DNA of 64,000 nucleotides from Zobellella iuensis (GCF_016746085.1 NZ_JAERTZ010000023.1:35471-99470); one strand, 5' to 3'. Shown: positions 34,483-44,013, counted from the first letter of the stretch. Notes: generated by a model not told the origin, from the sequence alone. Program-made: numbers and translations.

Positions 34483-36210
34483 TCAATGCCTGTCGTGGTC
34501 GTGCTCGCGCAGGCCCACCTTGAGTACCCGGTCGCCGTCCACGTCCGCCACCGTCCATACCATGTCGTAGCGAATGAAGTGGTCGCCCACCACCGGATGG
34601 CCGCTGTTGTGCTTGAACATAAAGTCCCCCAGGGTCAGGTCGGCTTCGCTGTCGTCCACATCCACCCCGTACATCAGGGCCACGTCCTGCATGCGGGCTT
34701 CGGCGTCCAGGATAAAGTCGCCGAAGAAGGCCCGCGCCTTCTCCCGGGCCGCATCCAGATCGCCGCCAAACATATTGTTCAGGGTCTTGAGGTGGTTGCT
34801 GCGGCCGATCACGCACAGGGTATCGTCTATCGCCAGCCGGGTACTGCCCGAGGCCGGCAGCAGGTTTTCGCCCCGGAACACCGCCGCTACCCGGCAATGG
34901 GGCGGGAAGGTCAACTGGCGCACCACCAGGCCGTCGATGGACTCGCTTTCCACCCGGTAGAGAAACATCTCGAAGTCATCTTCCGGAAAGATGCCCAGCA
35001 TGGAGCGGCGCTGTGGTGCCGGCTCGGGCGGCACTTCCACATCCAGCAAGCGGGCCACCTGCGGCAAGGTCGACCCCTGTACCAGCAATGAGATCAGCAC
35101 CACGAAAAAGGCCACGTTGAACAGCATGGAGCCTTCGGGAATGCCCGCCATCAGCGGAAAGATGGCCAGTACGATGGGCACGGCCCCCCGCAGCCCCACC
35201 CAGGAGATAAAGCCCAGCTCGCGGAGGTTAAAGCGGAAAAAGGGCACCAGTGCCGCCAGCACCGCCAGCGGCCGGGCGATGAAGATCAGCGCCAGCGCAA
35301 TCAGGCTGGCGGGAATGGCCATAGCCCACATATCGCCGGGCGAGATCAACAGGCCCAGCACCAGGAAAAGGCCGATCTGGCTGAGCCAGGCCAGGCCGTC
35401 GAATACCGGCAGAATCGCTTCCATATGGCGCAGGCGGGCATTGCCCAGCACCAGCCCGGCCAGGTACACCGCCAGAAAACCGCTGCCCGAGAGCACGGCG
35501 GTAACGGCAAACAACACCAGGCCAAAGCCCGCCACCAAAATCGGATACAGGCCCGCCGCCAGCTCCACCCGCTTGATCAACTGCACCAGCAGGAGGCCGC
35601 CCAGCAAGCCGGCCACGGCACCCACGCCAAACTGGGTGAACAGGAACAGCAGGGCATCGCCGGCGCCGTCCATCTCGCCGGTGATCAGCGCAATCAGGGT
35701 CAGGGTGAGGAAGATGGCCATGGGGTCGTTGGTGCCTGATTCGATTTCAAGCGAAGCCCCTACCCGCTGGTTCAGGTGCATGCCCTTGCCGCTCAGCAGC
35801 GAAAATACCGCCGCCGCGTCGGTGGAGCCGACGATGGCCCCCAGCAACAGGCCGTGCAGCCAGCTCAGGTTGAGGATATAGACGGCGATAAGACCGGTGA
35901 TGCCGCTGGTGATCACCACGCCCAGGGTGGCCAGGCTGAGCGCCGGGCGCAACCCCACCCGAAAGGTTTCCATACGGGTACGCATACCGCCATCCAGCAG
36001 TATGATGGCCAGGGCCAGGTTGCCGATGCCGTAGGCCAGGGAATAGCTCTCGAACTCGATGCCGCCGGGCCCGCTTTCGCCGGCCAGCATGCCGATACAC
36101 AAAAAGATAAGCAGTATGGGGATCCCGGAGCGGGCAGACAACAAGGTGGCCAGCACGCTTAAACACAGCAAAACCCCGGACAGCAAAAACAGGTGTTCTA
36201 TATTATTCAA
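34483..36210 (-). CDS. cvrA: K+/H+ antiporter, CvrA/NhaP2 type
   Basis: A 575-residue CPA1 antiporter that expels K+ (or Na+) for protons and helps volume and pH control. The N-terminal 390 residues hold about 12-13 hydrophobic segments with the ion-site region GAIVGSTDAAAVFSLL followed by ESGTNDPMAIFLTL. The C-terminal part has a TrkA-C/RCK-type domain (VVRQLTFPPHCRVAAVFRGENLLPASGSTRLAIDDTLCVIG) and a CorC-like end (DFMFKHNSGHPVVGDHFIRYDMVWTVADVDGDRVLKVGL). This domain order is that of CvrA/NhaP2. It is single-gene, preceded by an AT-rich promoter stretch at 36211-36346. Confidence 0.88.
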   Translation of the reverse strand: MNNIEHLFLLSGVLLCLSVLATLLSARSGIPILLIFLCIGMLAGESGPGGIEFESYSLAYGIGNLALAIILLDGGMRTRMETFRVGLRPALSLATLGVVITSGITGLIAVYILNLSWLHGLLLGAIVGSTDAAAVFSLLSGKGMHLNQRVGASLEIESGTNDPMAIFLTLTLIALITGEMDGAGDALLFLFTQFGVGAVAGLLGGLLLVQLIKRVELAAGLYPILVAGFGLVLFAVTAVLSGSGFLAVYLAGLVLGNARLRHMEAILPVFDGLAWLSQIGLFLVLGLLISPGDMWAMAIPASLIALALIFIARPLAVLAALVPFFRFNLRELGFISWVGLRGAVPIVLAIFPLMAGIPEGSMLFNVAFFVVLISLLVQGSTLPQVARLLDVEVPPEPAPQRRSMLGIFPEDDFEMFLYRVESESIDGLVVRQLTFPPHCRVAAVFRGENLLPASGSTRLAIDDTLCVIGRSNHLKTLNNMFGGDLDAAREKARAFFGDFILDAEARMQDVALMYGVDVDDSEADLTLGDFMFKHNSGHPVVGDHFIRYDMVWTVADVDGDRVLKVGLREHDHDRH

Positions 36211-36346
36211 TCAGGTTATTCCGGCAGGGTTTAGATGGTGTAGTTATATCACATTCACCACCATCAAATAAAAATGAATTTTTAATTAAAAATAGAAAAT
36301 ATATATTCAAATCCAAGTATAAAACGACACTCCCGCTGTTATCGCA

Positions 36347-36907
36347 TTATTCGACCTCATACCCTTCTCCTGTTTGTTCGGCCGCCTGACGCAGGGCCTG
36401 CTGGTGCAGCTGCAAGTCCGCTTCGCCGAACAGCACGAAACGCAGATGGCGCACCGCCTTCAGTGCCGCTCGCTCCGCCAGCAGGACGTTGCAGGCAACG
36501 GCCGCCGCCTCCGCCATCGGGTAACCGAAGATGCCGGTGGAAATGGACGGAAAGGCCACCGAGCCCAGGCCCTGACGCTCGGCCAGCCGCAGGGCGTTGC
36601 GGTAGCAGGCCGCCAGCAGTTCGTCGGAGGGGATATCGACCCCGTACACCGGTCCCAGGCAGTGGATGACATGGCGGTTGGGCAACCGATGGGCCCCGGT
36701 GATCACCGCCTGTCCGGGCCGTATCGGCGCCAGCCGCCGGCATTCCTGCTCCAGCCCCGGCCCCGCCGCCCGGTGAATGGCCCCGGCCACCCCGCCCCCG
36801 GGCAACAGGGCGGCATTGGCCGCGTTGACGATGGCGTCCATGTCCGGCTGGGCGGCAATATCGCCGCGCACGCATTCCATGGTCAGCTCCCCTATCCGGA
36901 TTTTCAT
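36347..36907 (-). CDS. Macrodomain ADP-ribose hydrolase (YmdB/MacroD-like)
   Basis: A 186-residue macrodomain protein expected to remove ADP-ribose from proteins or to hydrolyse O-acetyl-ADP-ribose. MacroD signatures: GDIAAQPDMDAIVNAANAALLPGGGVAGAIHRAAG (15-49), with the catalytic Asn and Gly-rich loop, and FPSISTGIFGYPMAEAA (119-135), which holds the diphosphate. The ATG has AAGGAGCC at good spacing. There is no ADP-ribosyltransferase nearby. It is divergent from the nitroreductase-like gene. Confidence 0.88.
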   Translation of the reverse strand: MKIRIGELTMECVRGDIAAQPDMDAIVNAANAALLPGGGVAGAIHRAAGPGLEQECRRLAPIRPGQAVITGAHRLPNRHVIHCLGPVYGVDIPSDELLAACYRNALRLAERQGLGSVAFPSISTGIFGYPMAEAAAVACNVLLAERAALKAVRHLRFVLFGEADLQLHQQALRQAAEQTGEGYEVE

Positions 36908-37047
36908 GGCCTGGCTCCTTGCAGTGACACTCTACACAGCGTAACGCCTGCGGCGCCGCTTGGCGATTCCCTCCCTTAAAACGACCATCTACACTTGAGT
37001 GAGCCCGCCGCCGCGCCGGCTGCACGACCCAGACCCACGGAGCCCCC

Positions 37048-38016
37048 ATGCCCAGCTTCCACCTCTCGAATGCGCTCGCCCGGGACCTGATCGGCCAGGC
37101 GGTACTCGCCCCTTCCAGCCACAATACCCAGCCCTGGCGATTCCGCCTGTCGGCCTCGGCCATCGATGTACTGGCAGACCGCCGCCGAGCCCTGCCGGTG
37201 AACGATCCCGACGACCGGGAACTGACCATCAGTTGCGGCTGCGCCTTGATGAACCTGCGTATCGCCGCCGCCCGACGGGAGCTGGGCACCGAAACCACCC
37301 TGTTGCCCGACGCCGCTGATCCCGACTGGTTGGCCCGTATGAGCTTCGTGGCCAGCGCCGGCGCACCCGCGGATCAAGCCGCCCTGGCCGAAGCCATCCC
37401 CTTGCGACACAGTTGTCGCCATCCCTTCGAGCCCATCGCCATTCCCGCAGCCGCGCCCCCCAGGCTGGTGGCCGCGGCTGCCGCCGAGGGAGCCTGGTTG
37501 CGCCCGCTGGCGGAGGCCGGCGCCAGGACACAGCTGGCCAGTCTGGTCACCGAAGGCGATACGGCCCAGTGGGCCGATACCCGCTGGCGACGGGAGCTGG
37601 CCGCCTGGATGCACCCCAGGCAGCAGGGAGACGGCCTGAGTGTACCGGCCCTGGCCGCGTCCCTGACCCAGTTGCTGGTGCGCACCTTCAACCTGGGCGA
37701 AGGCATGGCCGCCAGGGACAGAACCCTGGCCGAAAGCGCGCCGCTGCTGGCGGTGCTGGGCACCGATGAAGACAGCCCCCGCCACTGGCTGCAGGCCGGC
37801 CAGGCCCTGCAGCGAGTGCTGCTGGTGGCCTGCCGGCTGGGATTGCAGGCCGCCTACCTGAACCAGCCTGTTCAGGTAGCCAGGCTCAGGCCCGTCCTGC
37901 ATCAACTCACCGGCGGTGACTGCGCCCAGCTTGTCCTCTGCCTGGGTTACCCGCGCGCCCCGCCGGCCGCCAGCCCCAGGCGCCCGCTGATCGAGGTGAT
38001 CGAAATGTCCTGCTGA
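37048..38016 (+). CDS. Acg-type nitroreductase-family protein
   Basis: A 322-residue FMN-binding nitroreductase-fold protein of the Acg branch. The start APSSHNTQPWRFRLSASAIDVLADRRRALPVNDPDDREL matches Acg-family proteins, and RHSCRHPFEP and LQRVLLVACRLGLQAAYLNQPVQ follow in order. Acg of Mycobacterium binds FMN but lacks reductase activity and appears to sequester flavin, so catalysis here is uncertain. An ACGGAG site lies a few bases before the ATG. It is the first gene of a short plus-strand run. Confidence 0.78.
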   Translation: MPSFHLSNALARDLIGQAVLAPSSHNTQPWRFRLSASAIDVLADRRRALPVNDPDDRELTISCGCALMNLRIAAARRELGTETTLLPDAADPDWLARMSFVASAGAPADQAALAEAIPLRHSCRHPFEPIAIPAAAPPRLVAAAAAEGAWLRPLAEAGARTQLASLVTEGDTAQWADTRWRRELAAWMHPRQQGDGLSVPALAASLTQLLVRTFNLGEGMAARDRTLAESAPLLAVLGTDEDSPRHWLQAGQALQRVLLVACRLGLQAAYLNQPVQVARLRPVLHQLTGGDCAQLVLCLGYPRAPPAASPRRPLIEVIEMSC

Positions 38017-38115
38017 TGCCCAGGCCGCAGCGCCGCTTATCGGAAGAAGCCGTCGTTGCCATTTCCGACCGCGACAGCAAGAATGGTGCAAAATAACAAG
38101 AACGGGAATCGGCTT

Positions 38116-38727
38116 GTGGATAAAAACACGGCGCTGTGGCGCCAGTACTACGAACGCGTCTCGCGCCAGCCCCATCATCCCCTCACCGAGTTTGCTGCCG
38201 CACGGCATGCCGCAACATGCCGGGTCGCCATCGACTGCGGGTGCGGCACCGGCAGCGACACCGCCTATCTCAGCCATCTTGGCTACCGGGTCCATCCCTT
38301 CGACATCAATCCCTTCGACATCAATCCCGACGCCATCGACCTGTGCCGGCACCGCTTCGGGCACCATCCTGGAGTCGAGGTTTCCCTCGGCAGTTTCGAG
38401 TCCTTCGACTATCCGCGGGCGGGCTTGATCATCGCCAACGCCAGCCTGTATTTTGCCGAGCCCACCTCCTTTGCGGATACCTGGTTGCGCATCGCCGACG
38501 CGCTGGAAAGCGGGGGGATCTTTGCCGGTCATTTCATGGGGCCCGAAGACGACTGGGCATCGGCTTCGCGACACACCATCAACGCCCTCGCCAGGCACCA
38601 GGTTGAAGCCCTCTTCACCCGTTTCGACATACTCCGGTTCAGCGAACGCAACGAACCCGGCCAAACGGCCCTGGGCAAGTCGAAACATTGGCACACCTAT
38701 AGCGTGGTCGCCGTGAGGCGTGGATAA
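38116..38727 (+). CDS. Class I SAM-dependent methyltransferase with a 15-bp internal duplication
   Basis: About 203 residues. Motif I is VAIDCGCGTGSDTAYLSHLGY, followed by the acidic strand that binds the SAM ribose. That strand is duplicated: HPFDIN-PFDIN-PDAIDL, from two tandem copies of CCCTTCGACATCAAT (38296-38310 and 38311-38325). The rest (GLIIANASLYFAEPTSFADTWLRIADALESGGIFAGHFMG) fits small-molecule methyltransferases of the TehB type. GTG 38116 with GGGA upstream is preferred; ATG at 38083 or 38056 in the same frame is possible but has no good ribosome site. Substrate unknown. Confidence 0.72.
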   Translation: MDKNTALWRQYYERVSRQPHHPLTEFAAARHAATCRVAIDCGCGTGSDTAYLSHLGYRVHPFDINPFDINPDAIDLCRHRFGHHPGVEVSLGSFESFDYPRAGLIIANASLYFAEPTSFADTWLRIADALESGGIFAGHFMGPEDDWASASRHTINALARHQVEALFTRFDILRFSERNEPGQTALGKSKHWHTYSVVAVRRG

Positions 38728-39158
38728 CCAACCACTCCCCTGCTAGAGCACCATATAGTTTAAAACTTAGGCGGCTCTGACATGCCTTTGGTCGCAGACA
38801 TTGTTGATTCTGTCGAGGCAGAGGCCGTCGGCCAAAGGGTACTACTCCTCCGGCACGCCGTGAACCCATCCATGGGGGCTCCGCCACGCCCTCCCTGGCG
38901 CGGAGGGCCGGCGGAGCAGTCCCCCTTGTCCTCCCTACCGCACCGCAACTGCCTGCGGGCACCACCCTCAGACGGCGCCGGAGCTTGAAAGAGGCAACAG
39001 ACAACAAATAGCTAATTGATCGACTTTCAAACTGCTCGGTGCCCTAGCGGCCGCGGGACCCCTTGCCTTTCTCTTGTCCGGTCACCAGAATGGATCCGAA
39101 CGCTGCCCCGTTTCAGCCGGAGCAGCCGCCTTCAATCATGCACAGGGGAGCGAGCAAG
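38728..39158. other. Gene-free stretch holding a dispersed repeat
   Basis: 431 bp between the methyltransferase and OsmC genes. The middle (38829-38934) is a repeat shared with 10512-10617. The short open frames here look accidental. The last 100 bp before 39159 must hold the OsmC promoter; an in-frame extension upstream of the chosen OsmC start has no family similarity. Confidence 0.55.
38829..38934. repeat. Dispersed ~106-bp repeat, copy B
   Basis: Begins CGGCCAAAGGGTAC and ends GGAGCAGTCCCCCTTGTCC, like copy A at 10512-10617. The centre contains short GC-rich inverted repeats (CATCCATGG; CCTCCCTGGCGCGGAGG). Confidence 0.65.
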
Positions 39159-39623
39159 ATGTCCGAATACGGCGCCACGGTAAGCTGGGAGCGGGGCGAT
39201 CAGCCCTTCGTCGACAATCAATACAGCCGGGGCCACTGGTGGCAGTTCGACGGCGGCGCCCGGGTGCCCGCCTCTTCCTCGCCCCAGGTGGTACCCCTGC
39301 CCTGTTCGGTGGCGGCCAATGTGGATCCGGAAGAGGCCTTTGTCGCCGCCCTCTCAAGCTGCCATATGCTGTTCTTCCTCGCCCTCGCCGCCAAGCGGGG
39401 GCTGGTGGTCGACGCCTACACCGACGAGGCGGTGGGGCTGATGGAAAAGGGCCCCGACGGCAAGGTCGCCATGACCCGGGTAACCCTGAGGCCCAAAGTG
39501 CTCTTTGCCGGTGAGCACCGGCCCGACCGGCAAACACTGGAGCGGCTGCATCACCAATCCCACGAACTGTGCTTTATCGCCAACTCGGTCAAGAGCGAGG
39601 TGGTGACCGAAATCCGGGAATAA
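39159..39623 (+). CDS. OsmC/Ohr-family peroxiredoxin-like protein
   Basis: A 154-residue OsmC-family protein. Two cysteines are placed as in the family: one in ALSSCHMLFFLALAAKRG and one in HELCFIANSVKSEV. In OsmC/Ohr enzymes they reduce organic hydroperoxides. The N-terminus EYGATVSWERGDQPF is typical of the OsmC rather than Ohr branch. ATG 39159 has AGGGGAG eight bases upstream and is chosen over two in-frame ATGs further up. Confidence 0.85.
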   Translation: MSEYGATVSWERGDQPFVDNQYSRGHWWQFDGGARVPASSSPQVVPLPCSVAANVDPEEAFVAALSSCHMLFFLALAAKRGLVVDAYTDEAVGLMEKGPDGKVAMTRVTLRPKVLFAGEHRPDRQTLERLHHQSHELCFIANSVKSEVVTEIRE

Positions 39624-39678
39624 GTGCGCCCGGCGGTTTGCCGATTGCGCCCATCGTCCGTTCTTATCAAGGGGAATC

Positions 39679-40170
39679 ATGTCGTTACTGTCCATCGAAC
39701 CCATTACCGAGGCCGCCTGGCCGCAGATACTGGCGCTCCAGGCCGAGTGCTACCAGGAGGTGGCGCCCGAAAGCGAAGCGGTGCTGCGCAGCAAATGGCG
39801 CGCCTCCCCCGCCACCTGCCTGCAATGCCGGGACCGGGGCGGTGCCCTGCTCGGCTACCTGCTGAGCCACCCCTGGCCCCACCCCGAGCTGCCGGCCCTG
39901 CACCGGGAGTACGAGATAACGGGCCCCTGCGACCGGCTGTACCTGCACGACCTGGCGGTCAGCCCCCGGGCCCATGGCCTGGGGGTGGGCAAGGGGCTGG
40001 TGGATGCGCTGCTCGGCCGTGCCCGGGCACAAGGGTTCGCGCACGTCAGCCTGGTCTCGGTGCAGGGCTCCGAAGGCTTCTGGGCCCGCTTCGGCTTCCG
40101 GTCCCTGCACCGGGCCGAACTCTGCGCCAGCTACGGGGACGCCCCCAGGGCCATGGAGCTGGAACTCTAG
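39679..40170 (+). CDS. GNAT-family N-acetyltransferase
   Basis: A 163-residue acetyltransferase. Acetyl-CoA loop VSPRAHGLGVGKGLVDALL (about 94-112) has the R/Q-x-x-G-x-G/A pattern, and the C-terminal VQGSEGFWARFGFRSL is the usual beta-bulge end. Substrate unknown. AAGGGGA precedes the ATG at good spacing. A second, unrelated GNAT begins 2 bp after the stop, so they are made together. Confidence 0.83.
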   Translation: MSLLSIEPITEAAWPQILALQAECYQEVAPESEAVLRSKWRASPATCLQCRDRGGALLGYLLSHPWPHPELPALHREYEITGPCDRLYLHDLAVSPRAHGLGVGKGLVDALLGRARAQGFAHVSLVSVQGSEGFWARFGFRSLHRAELCASYGDAPRAMELEL

Positions 40171-40172
40171 CC

Positions 40173-40595
40173 ATGTGGCCGACGCTGAAAACCGCAACCA
40201 GTCCCGCCTTCGCCCGCAGGCTGATCCGGCAGGGCATGGCACCCTATTACCGGCGCCACCGGCTGCGCTGGAACGAAGCCGGCTTCGCCGACAGCTGGAC
40301 CCGCTGCCGCAACCTCGAACTGCTGCTCGACGACGCCCCCATCGGCATCCTGCGCCTCGAGTTCACCGCCGAGGCCGCCTACCTGCGGGATCTGCACCTG
40401 CTGCCCGAGTGGCGCAACCGGGGACTGGGCCGAACGGCGCTGCGGCTGGCCCGGACCCTGGCCACCGAGGCCGGTTGCCCCCTGCTGCGGCTCAAGGTGT
40501 TTGCCGACAACCCCGCGGTACGGCTCTACCAGAACGCGGGCTTTGCCCTGGTCCGGGCCGAGCCGCCGCTGTTATGCCTGGAAGCCGCCCTGTAA
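40173..40595 (+). CDS. GNAT-family N-acetyltransferase, second
   Basis: A 140-residue acetyltransferase with the loop LLPEWRNRGLGRTALRLARTLA and the end NPAVRLYQNAGFALV. It starts 2 bp after the previous GNAT, with which it is only distantly similar. It converges with cobO, the stops being 13 bp apart. Substrate unknown. Confidence 0.8.
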   Translation: MWPTLKTATSPAFARRLIRQGMAPYYRRHRLRWNEAGFADSWTRCRNLELLLDDAPIGILRLEFTAEAAYLRDLHLLPEWRNRGLGRTALRLARTLATEAGCPLLRLKVFADNPAVRLYQNAGFALVRAEPPLLCLEAAL

Positions 40596-40608
40596 CCCGC
40601 CACCCTTA

Positions 40609-41226
40609 TCAATAATCAAATCCCGGCTGGGCCTTGATGCCGGCCTCGAAGGCGTGCTTGACCGGCTGCACTTCGCTCACCGTGTCCGCCAGCTCGATAA
40701 GGGCGCGGTGGCAGGCGCGGCCGGTGATCACCACGTGCTGGTGGGCGGGGCGCTGTTTCAGCGCGCTCAGCACCCGCTCCAGCTCCAGGTAGTGGTAGCT
40801 CAGCATGTAGGTCAGTTCGTCCAGCAGCACCAGATCGATGGCCGGGTCGGCCAGCAGCCGCTCGGCATCGGCCCAGGTCTGCTCGGCGGCGGCCATGTCC
40901 TGCTCCTTGTTCTGGGTTTCCCAGGTGAAGCCGGTGCGCATCACGAAGAAGGGCACCCCCGCCGGCTCCAGCAGGTTGCGCTCGCCGCACTCCCAGGCCC
41001 CCTTGATAAACTGCACCACCGCCGCCCGCTTGCCGTGGCCCACCGCCCGCGCCACGGTGCCGAAACCGGCGGTGCTCTTGCCCTTGCCGTTGCCGGTCAG
41101 CACCAGCAGCACGCCCCGCTCCTCGGTGGCGGCGGCAATTTTGGCGTCCACCTTTTCCTTCAGCCGCTGCTGGCGCTCCCGGTGGCGCCGGGCCTTGGTC
41201 TGCTCGCGGTCGTCTTGTTCGCTCAT
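40609..41226 (-). CDS. cobO: Cob(I)yrinic acid a,c-diamide adenosyltransferase
   Basis: A 205-residue CobA/CobO/BtuR-type ATP:corrinoid adenosyltransferase that attaches the adenosyl group to cobalt. P-loop GNGKGKST lies at 45-52; FIKGAWECGERNLLE and VLLDELTYMLSYHYLELERVL are family segments. ATG 41226 (MSEQDDREQTKARRHRERQQ) is chosen; AAGGATAA precedes it. It follows cobQ after 4 bp. With cobQ here and btuCD at 61.1-62.9 kb, the organism probably salvages corrinoids or makes cobalamin, with other genes elsewhere. Confidence 0.92.
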   Translation of the reverse strand: MSEQDDREQTKARRHRERQQRLKEKVDAKIAAATEERGVLLVLTGNGKGKSTAGFGTVARAVGHGKRAAVVQFIKGAWECGERNLLEPAGVPFFVMRTGFTWETQNKEQDMAAAEQTWADAERLLADPAIDLVLLDELTYMLSYHYLELERVLSALKQRPAHQHVVITGRACHRALIELADTVSEVQPVKHAFEAGIKAQPGFDY

Positions 41227-41230
41227 GTCA

Positions 41231-42778
41231 TTATCCTTGTTGTATCGAAGCCAGTAGCAGCTCCAGGTTGAGGTGTTGTTCCAGGGTATCCGCCAGCCGC
41301 TCCAGGCTCCGCTCGCGCAGGGCGTCCCAGTCCGGGGCCTGCCGGCCGCTCTGGATACCGGCCCAGGCCAGCAGCCGGTCGCAGGCCTCCGGGTGGTCGA
41401 ACAGGCCGTGCAGATAGGTGCCGAGCACCTGGCCATCGTCCGACAGCAGGCCGTCCGCCGCCGTCTCGCCCCCGGCGCGGACCAGCTCGAAGGGCCGCTC
41501 GCCCGGCGCCAGCAGCCGGCTTTCGCCGCAGTGGATCTCATAGCCCCGCACCGGCGCCCGGCCGCCCGCCAGTCGCAGGGTGCCGCTGACGTTGCGCAGC
41601 TGTTTGTGGTCTTTTAACTCGGTCTCCAGCGGCAGATAACCCAGGCCCCGGCTTTCGCCGGCCTCGCCTTCGAGGCCCAGCGGATCCCTTACCCGCTGGC
41701 CCAGCATCTGGTAGCCGCCGCAGATGCCGAGCACCTTGCCGCCGTAGCGCAGGTGGCGCGCCAGGGCCTGGTCCCAGCCCTGGCGGCGCAGCCAGGCCAG
41801 ATCGGCGCGCACCGCCTTGCTGCCGGGCAATATGATGAGATCCGCCGGCGGCAGCCGGCCGGGCTCCTCGCTGCTGTGCACCAGGGTCAGTTCCACCCCC
41901 GGATGCGCCCGCAGGGGCTCGAGGTCGGTGTGGTTGCTGATGCGCGGTGGCACCAAGGCCAGCACCCGCAGCGGCTCGGCCTCGGCGCTTCGGCTGGCGG
42001 TGCGCATGATGGCGTCTTCGGCGTCCAACCTAAGATCGGTGAGATAGGGCAGCACCCCCAGCACCGGCTTGCCGGTGAGCCGCTCCAGCATGCTCAGGCC
42101 GTCCTGCAGCAGGCGGAGATCGCCGCGAAAGCGATTGATCACAAAGCCCTTGATACGCGCGCGCTCGGATTCGCTCAGCAGCGCCAGGGTACCCACCAGT
42201 TGGGCGAAGACCCCGCCCTTGTCGATGTCCGCCACCAGTATCACCGGGCAGTCCACCTCCTCGGCGAAGCCCATGTTGGCGATATCGCCCTGGCGCAGGT
42301 TGATCTCCGCCGGGCTGCCCGCCCCTTCCACCAGCACCAACTGGTGTTGGCCGCACAGCCGCCGGTAGGAGTCGAGGATGGCGGCAAAGAGCCGCGCCTT
42401 GTTCTTGTTGAGGCTGTCGGGGCCGAACAGCTCGCTCGCTTCCACCGAGGACAGCGCCCGCCCTTGCAGTATCACCTGGGCGCGGGTGTCGCTCTCGGGC
42501 TTGAGCAGCAACGGATTGAAGTCGATTTGCGGCGGCAGTAAACAGGCCGCCGCCTGCAGCGCCTGGGAGCGGCCGATTTCGCCGCCGTCGACGGTAACGG
42601 CGCTGTTCAGCGCCATGTTCTGGGGCTTGAACGGCGCCACCCTGATGCCGCGACGGGCGAACAGCCGGCCCAGCCCCGCCACCAATGTGGTCTTGCCCGC
42701 GTCCGAGGCGGTGCCCTGCACCATCAGGGTCAGGGCCCGGCCGTCCGGCCCGGGAGGTAAAGAGAGAGGGTCCGGCAT
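41231..42778 (-). CDS. cobQ: Cobyric acid synthase
   Basis: A 515-residue glutamine-dependent amidotransferase that amidates adenosyl-cobyrinic a,c-diamide. The N-terminal dethiobiotin-synthetase-like ATP domain begins [24 protein letters not shown]. The C-terminal class I glutaminase domain has catalytic C353 in GICGGYQML and the His of [21 protein letters not shown] 42778 has AAGGA nine bases upstream; two upstream in-frame starts are less likely. It is the first of a cobQ-cobO pair and starts 26 bp after the HExxH gene. Confidence 0.92.
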   Translation of the reverse strand: MPDPLSLPPGPDGRALTLMVQGTASDAGKTTLVAGLGRLFARRGIRVAPFKPQNMALNSAVTVDGGEIGRSQALQAAACLLPPQIDFNPLLLKPESDTRAQVILQGRALSSVEASELFGPDSLNKNKARLFAAILDSYRRLCGQHQLVLVEGAGSPAEINLRQGDIANMGFAEEVDCPVILVADIDKGGVFAQLVGTLALLSESERARIKGFVINRFRGDLRLLQDGLSMLERLTGKPVLGVLPYLTDLRLDAEDAIMRTASRSAEAEPLRVLALVPPRISNHTDLEPLRAHPGVELTLVHSSEEPGRLPPADLIILPGSKAVRADLAWLRRQGWDQALARHLRYGGKVLGICGGYQMLGQRVRDPLGLEGEAGESRGLGYLPLETELKDHKQLRNVSGTLRLAGGRAPVRGYEIHCGESRLLAPGERPFELVRAGGETAADGLLSDDGQVLGTYLHGLFDHPEACDRLLAWAGIQSGRQAPDWDALRERSLERLADTLEQHLNLELLLASIQQG

Positions 42779-42804
42779 GGGAGTTTTCCTTGAATGATAA
42801 AGCG

Positions 42805-43584
42805 TCATTGGCGCGCCAGGGCCCCGCCCAGGGCGCAAAAGTAGCGGCCGAAGGCGGCGTTGCAGCGCGCGCGTTGAGTACCCCGGGGGTAGAGGCCCTG
42901 TTCGGCCTCAGCGGAGGCGCGGGTGCCCTTGACCAGAAAGGCGTTCTTGATGGGCGCATCCTGCACAAAGGCCTCGAAGGCGCGGGCGCACAGCTCTTCC
43001 GGCTGGCTGTAATACAGGATGCCATGGCGCCGGTCCGCCTCGGCCGAGGCGAGGAACAGCTCGCTGGGCTGCGCGCCGGTCTCGTCCAGCAGCACCGCCT
43101 GGAAGCAGTCGAACAGCGCCTGGTTGAGCGGGTGCACCACCCGGGCCGCTTCGTCCAGCCAGGCGCGGGAGGCGAAAACCTGGGGACCGGTGCCGGTGAA
43201 GGCCTTGTCGGCCATATGGTGATCGAAGGCGTGGAACCATTCGTGGGCGATGCTGCCCGGACCGGCGTTCTTGGCCAGGGCGAAGCTGCGGCTGGCCGGG
43301 TTGTAGTGGGCCGAGACCCCGGGGCGGCCGCCGATGCCGTATTGCAGGGACAGGGTACCGCGCAACGACACCAGTTGCTCCGGCCCCTGCAGGATCAGCA
43401 TCAGATCGCACAGGGCGTTGTAGAACAGGCCCGCCGCCCGCTCCCGCTCGGCCCGGGTGACCCAGCGGCCGAGCTCGATGGCGCGAAAGTCGAAACGCCG
43501 GCGCAGGGCCGCGAAATCCACTTCCTCGCCGCCGTGTATCGGCCCCCGGCGATAAAAACGATCGGTGTTGTGCTCGCCCGCCAT
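42805..43584 (-). CDS. CLCA_X/LPD1-like putative zinc metalloprotein
   Basis: A 259-residue protein with [10 protein letters not shown] (about residues 113-122), an HExxH zinc-protease motif. It is preceded by [20 protein letters not shown]. The pattern recalls the CLCA_X / LPD1-type proteins known from marine gammaproteobacteria, whose function is not established. No signal peptide is seen. AGGGAG precedes the ATG. It lies between the DGPF cluster and cobQ on the same strand, 26 bp before cobQ, which may only be neighbourhood. Naming is by pattern memory, so moderate confidence. Confidence 0.6.
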   Translation of the reverse strand: MAGEHNTDRFYRRGPIHGGEEVDFAALRRRFDFRAIELGRWVTRAERERAAGLFYNALCDLMLILQGPEQLVSLRGTLSLQYGIGGRPGVSAHYNPASRSFALAKNAGPGSIAHEWFHAFDHHMADKAFTGTGPQVFASRAWLDEAARVVHPLNQALFDCFQAVLLDETGAQPSELFLASAEADRRHGILYYSQPEELCARAFEAFVQDAPIKNAFLVKGTRASAEAEQGLYPRGTQRARCNAAFGRYFCALGGALARQ

Positions 43585-43659
43585 GGCGCCGGCTCCCTGC
43601 TGCTGTTCAGTCGAGCCCGGGATTGTACCGGCGCAAGCGGCGGACAGGCAAACCCCGGG

Positions 43660-44013
43660 CTATTCGTCCACCACCATGGCGAAGCCGCCGTAGATCAGCC
43701 GCTTGCCGTCGAAGGGCATGGGATTGACCTCGGGGGTGAGTCGCGGGTCTTCCATCACCCGGGCCATGCCCTGGTCGCGCACCTCGCGGGAGGGCCAGAG
43801 GATCCAGGAGAACACCACGGTTTCGTCCTCCTGGCATTTCACCGCCATGGGGAAGGAGGTCAGCTCGCCCTGGGGCACGTCGTCACCCCAGCATTCCACC
43901 ACCCGCAGGGCGCCGTGCTCCTTGAACACCTCGGCGGCGGCACGGGCATGGTGGATATAGATCTCCTTGTTGCGGGTGGGCACGGCGGCCACAAATCCGT
44001 CTACGTAATTCAT
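43660..44013 (-). CDS. DUF1428 family protein (YbaA-like)
   Basis: A 117-residue protein of a ferredoxin-like family with no known function. It starts MNYVDGFVAAVPTRNKEIYIHHARAAAEVFKEHGALRVVECWGDD and includes FSWILWPSREVRDQGMARVMEDPR, both typical of DUF1428. It overlaps the upstream YCII gene by four bases and so belongs to the sigma-factor/DGPF operon. Confidence 0.85.
   Translation of the reverse strand: MNYVDGFVAAVPTRNKEIYIHHARAAAEVFKEHGALRVVECWGDDVPQGELTSFPMAVKCQEDETVVFSWILWPSREVRDQGMARVMEDPRLTPEVNPMPFDGKRLIYGGFAMVVDE

Noticed and set aside
39063..39158. N-terminal extension of the OsmC protein
   Set aside because: The extra residues do not look like OsmC and the AGGGGAG site fits ATG 39159.
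40609..42778. Cobalamin riboswitch upstream of cobQ or btuC
   Set aside because: The gaps before cobQ (26 bp) and btuC (157 bp) are too short or lack the recognisable B12-box pattern.
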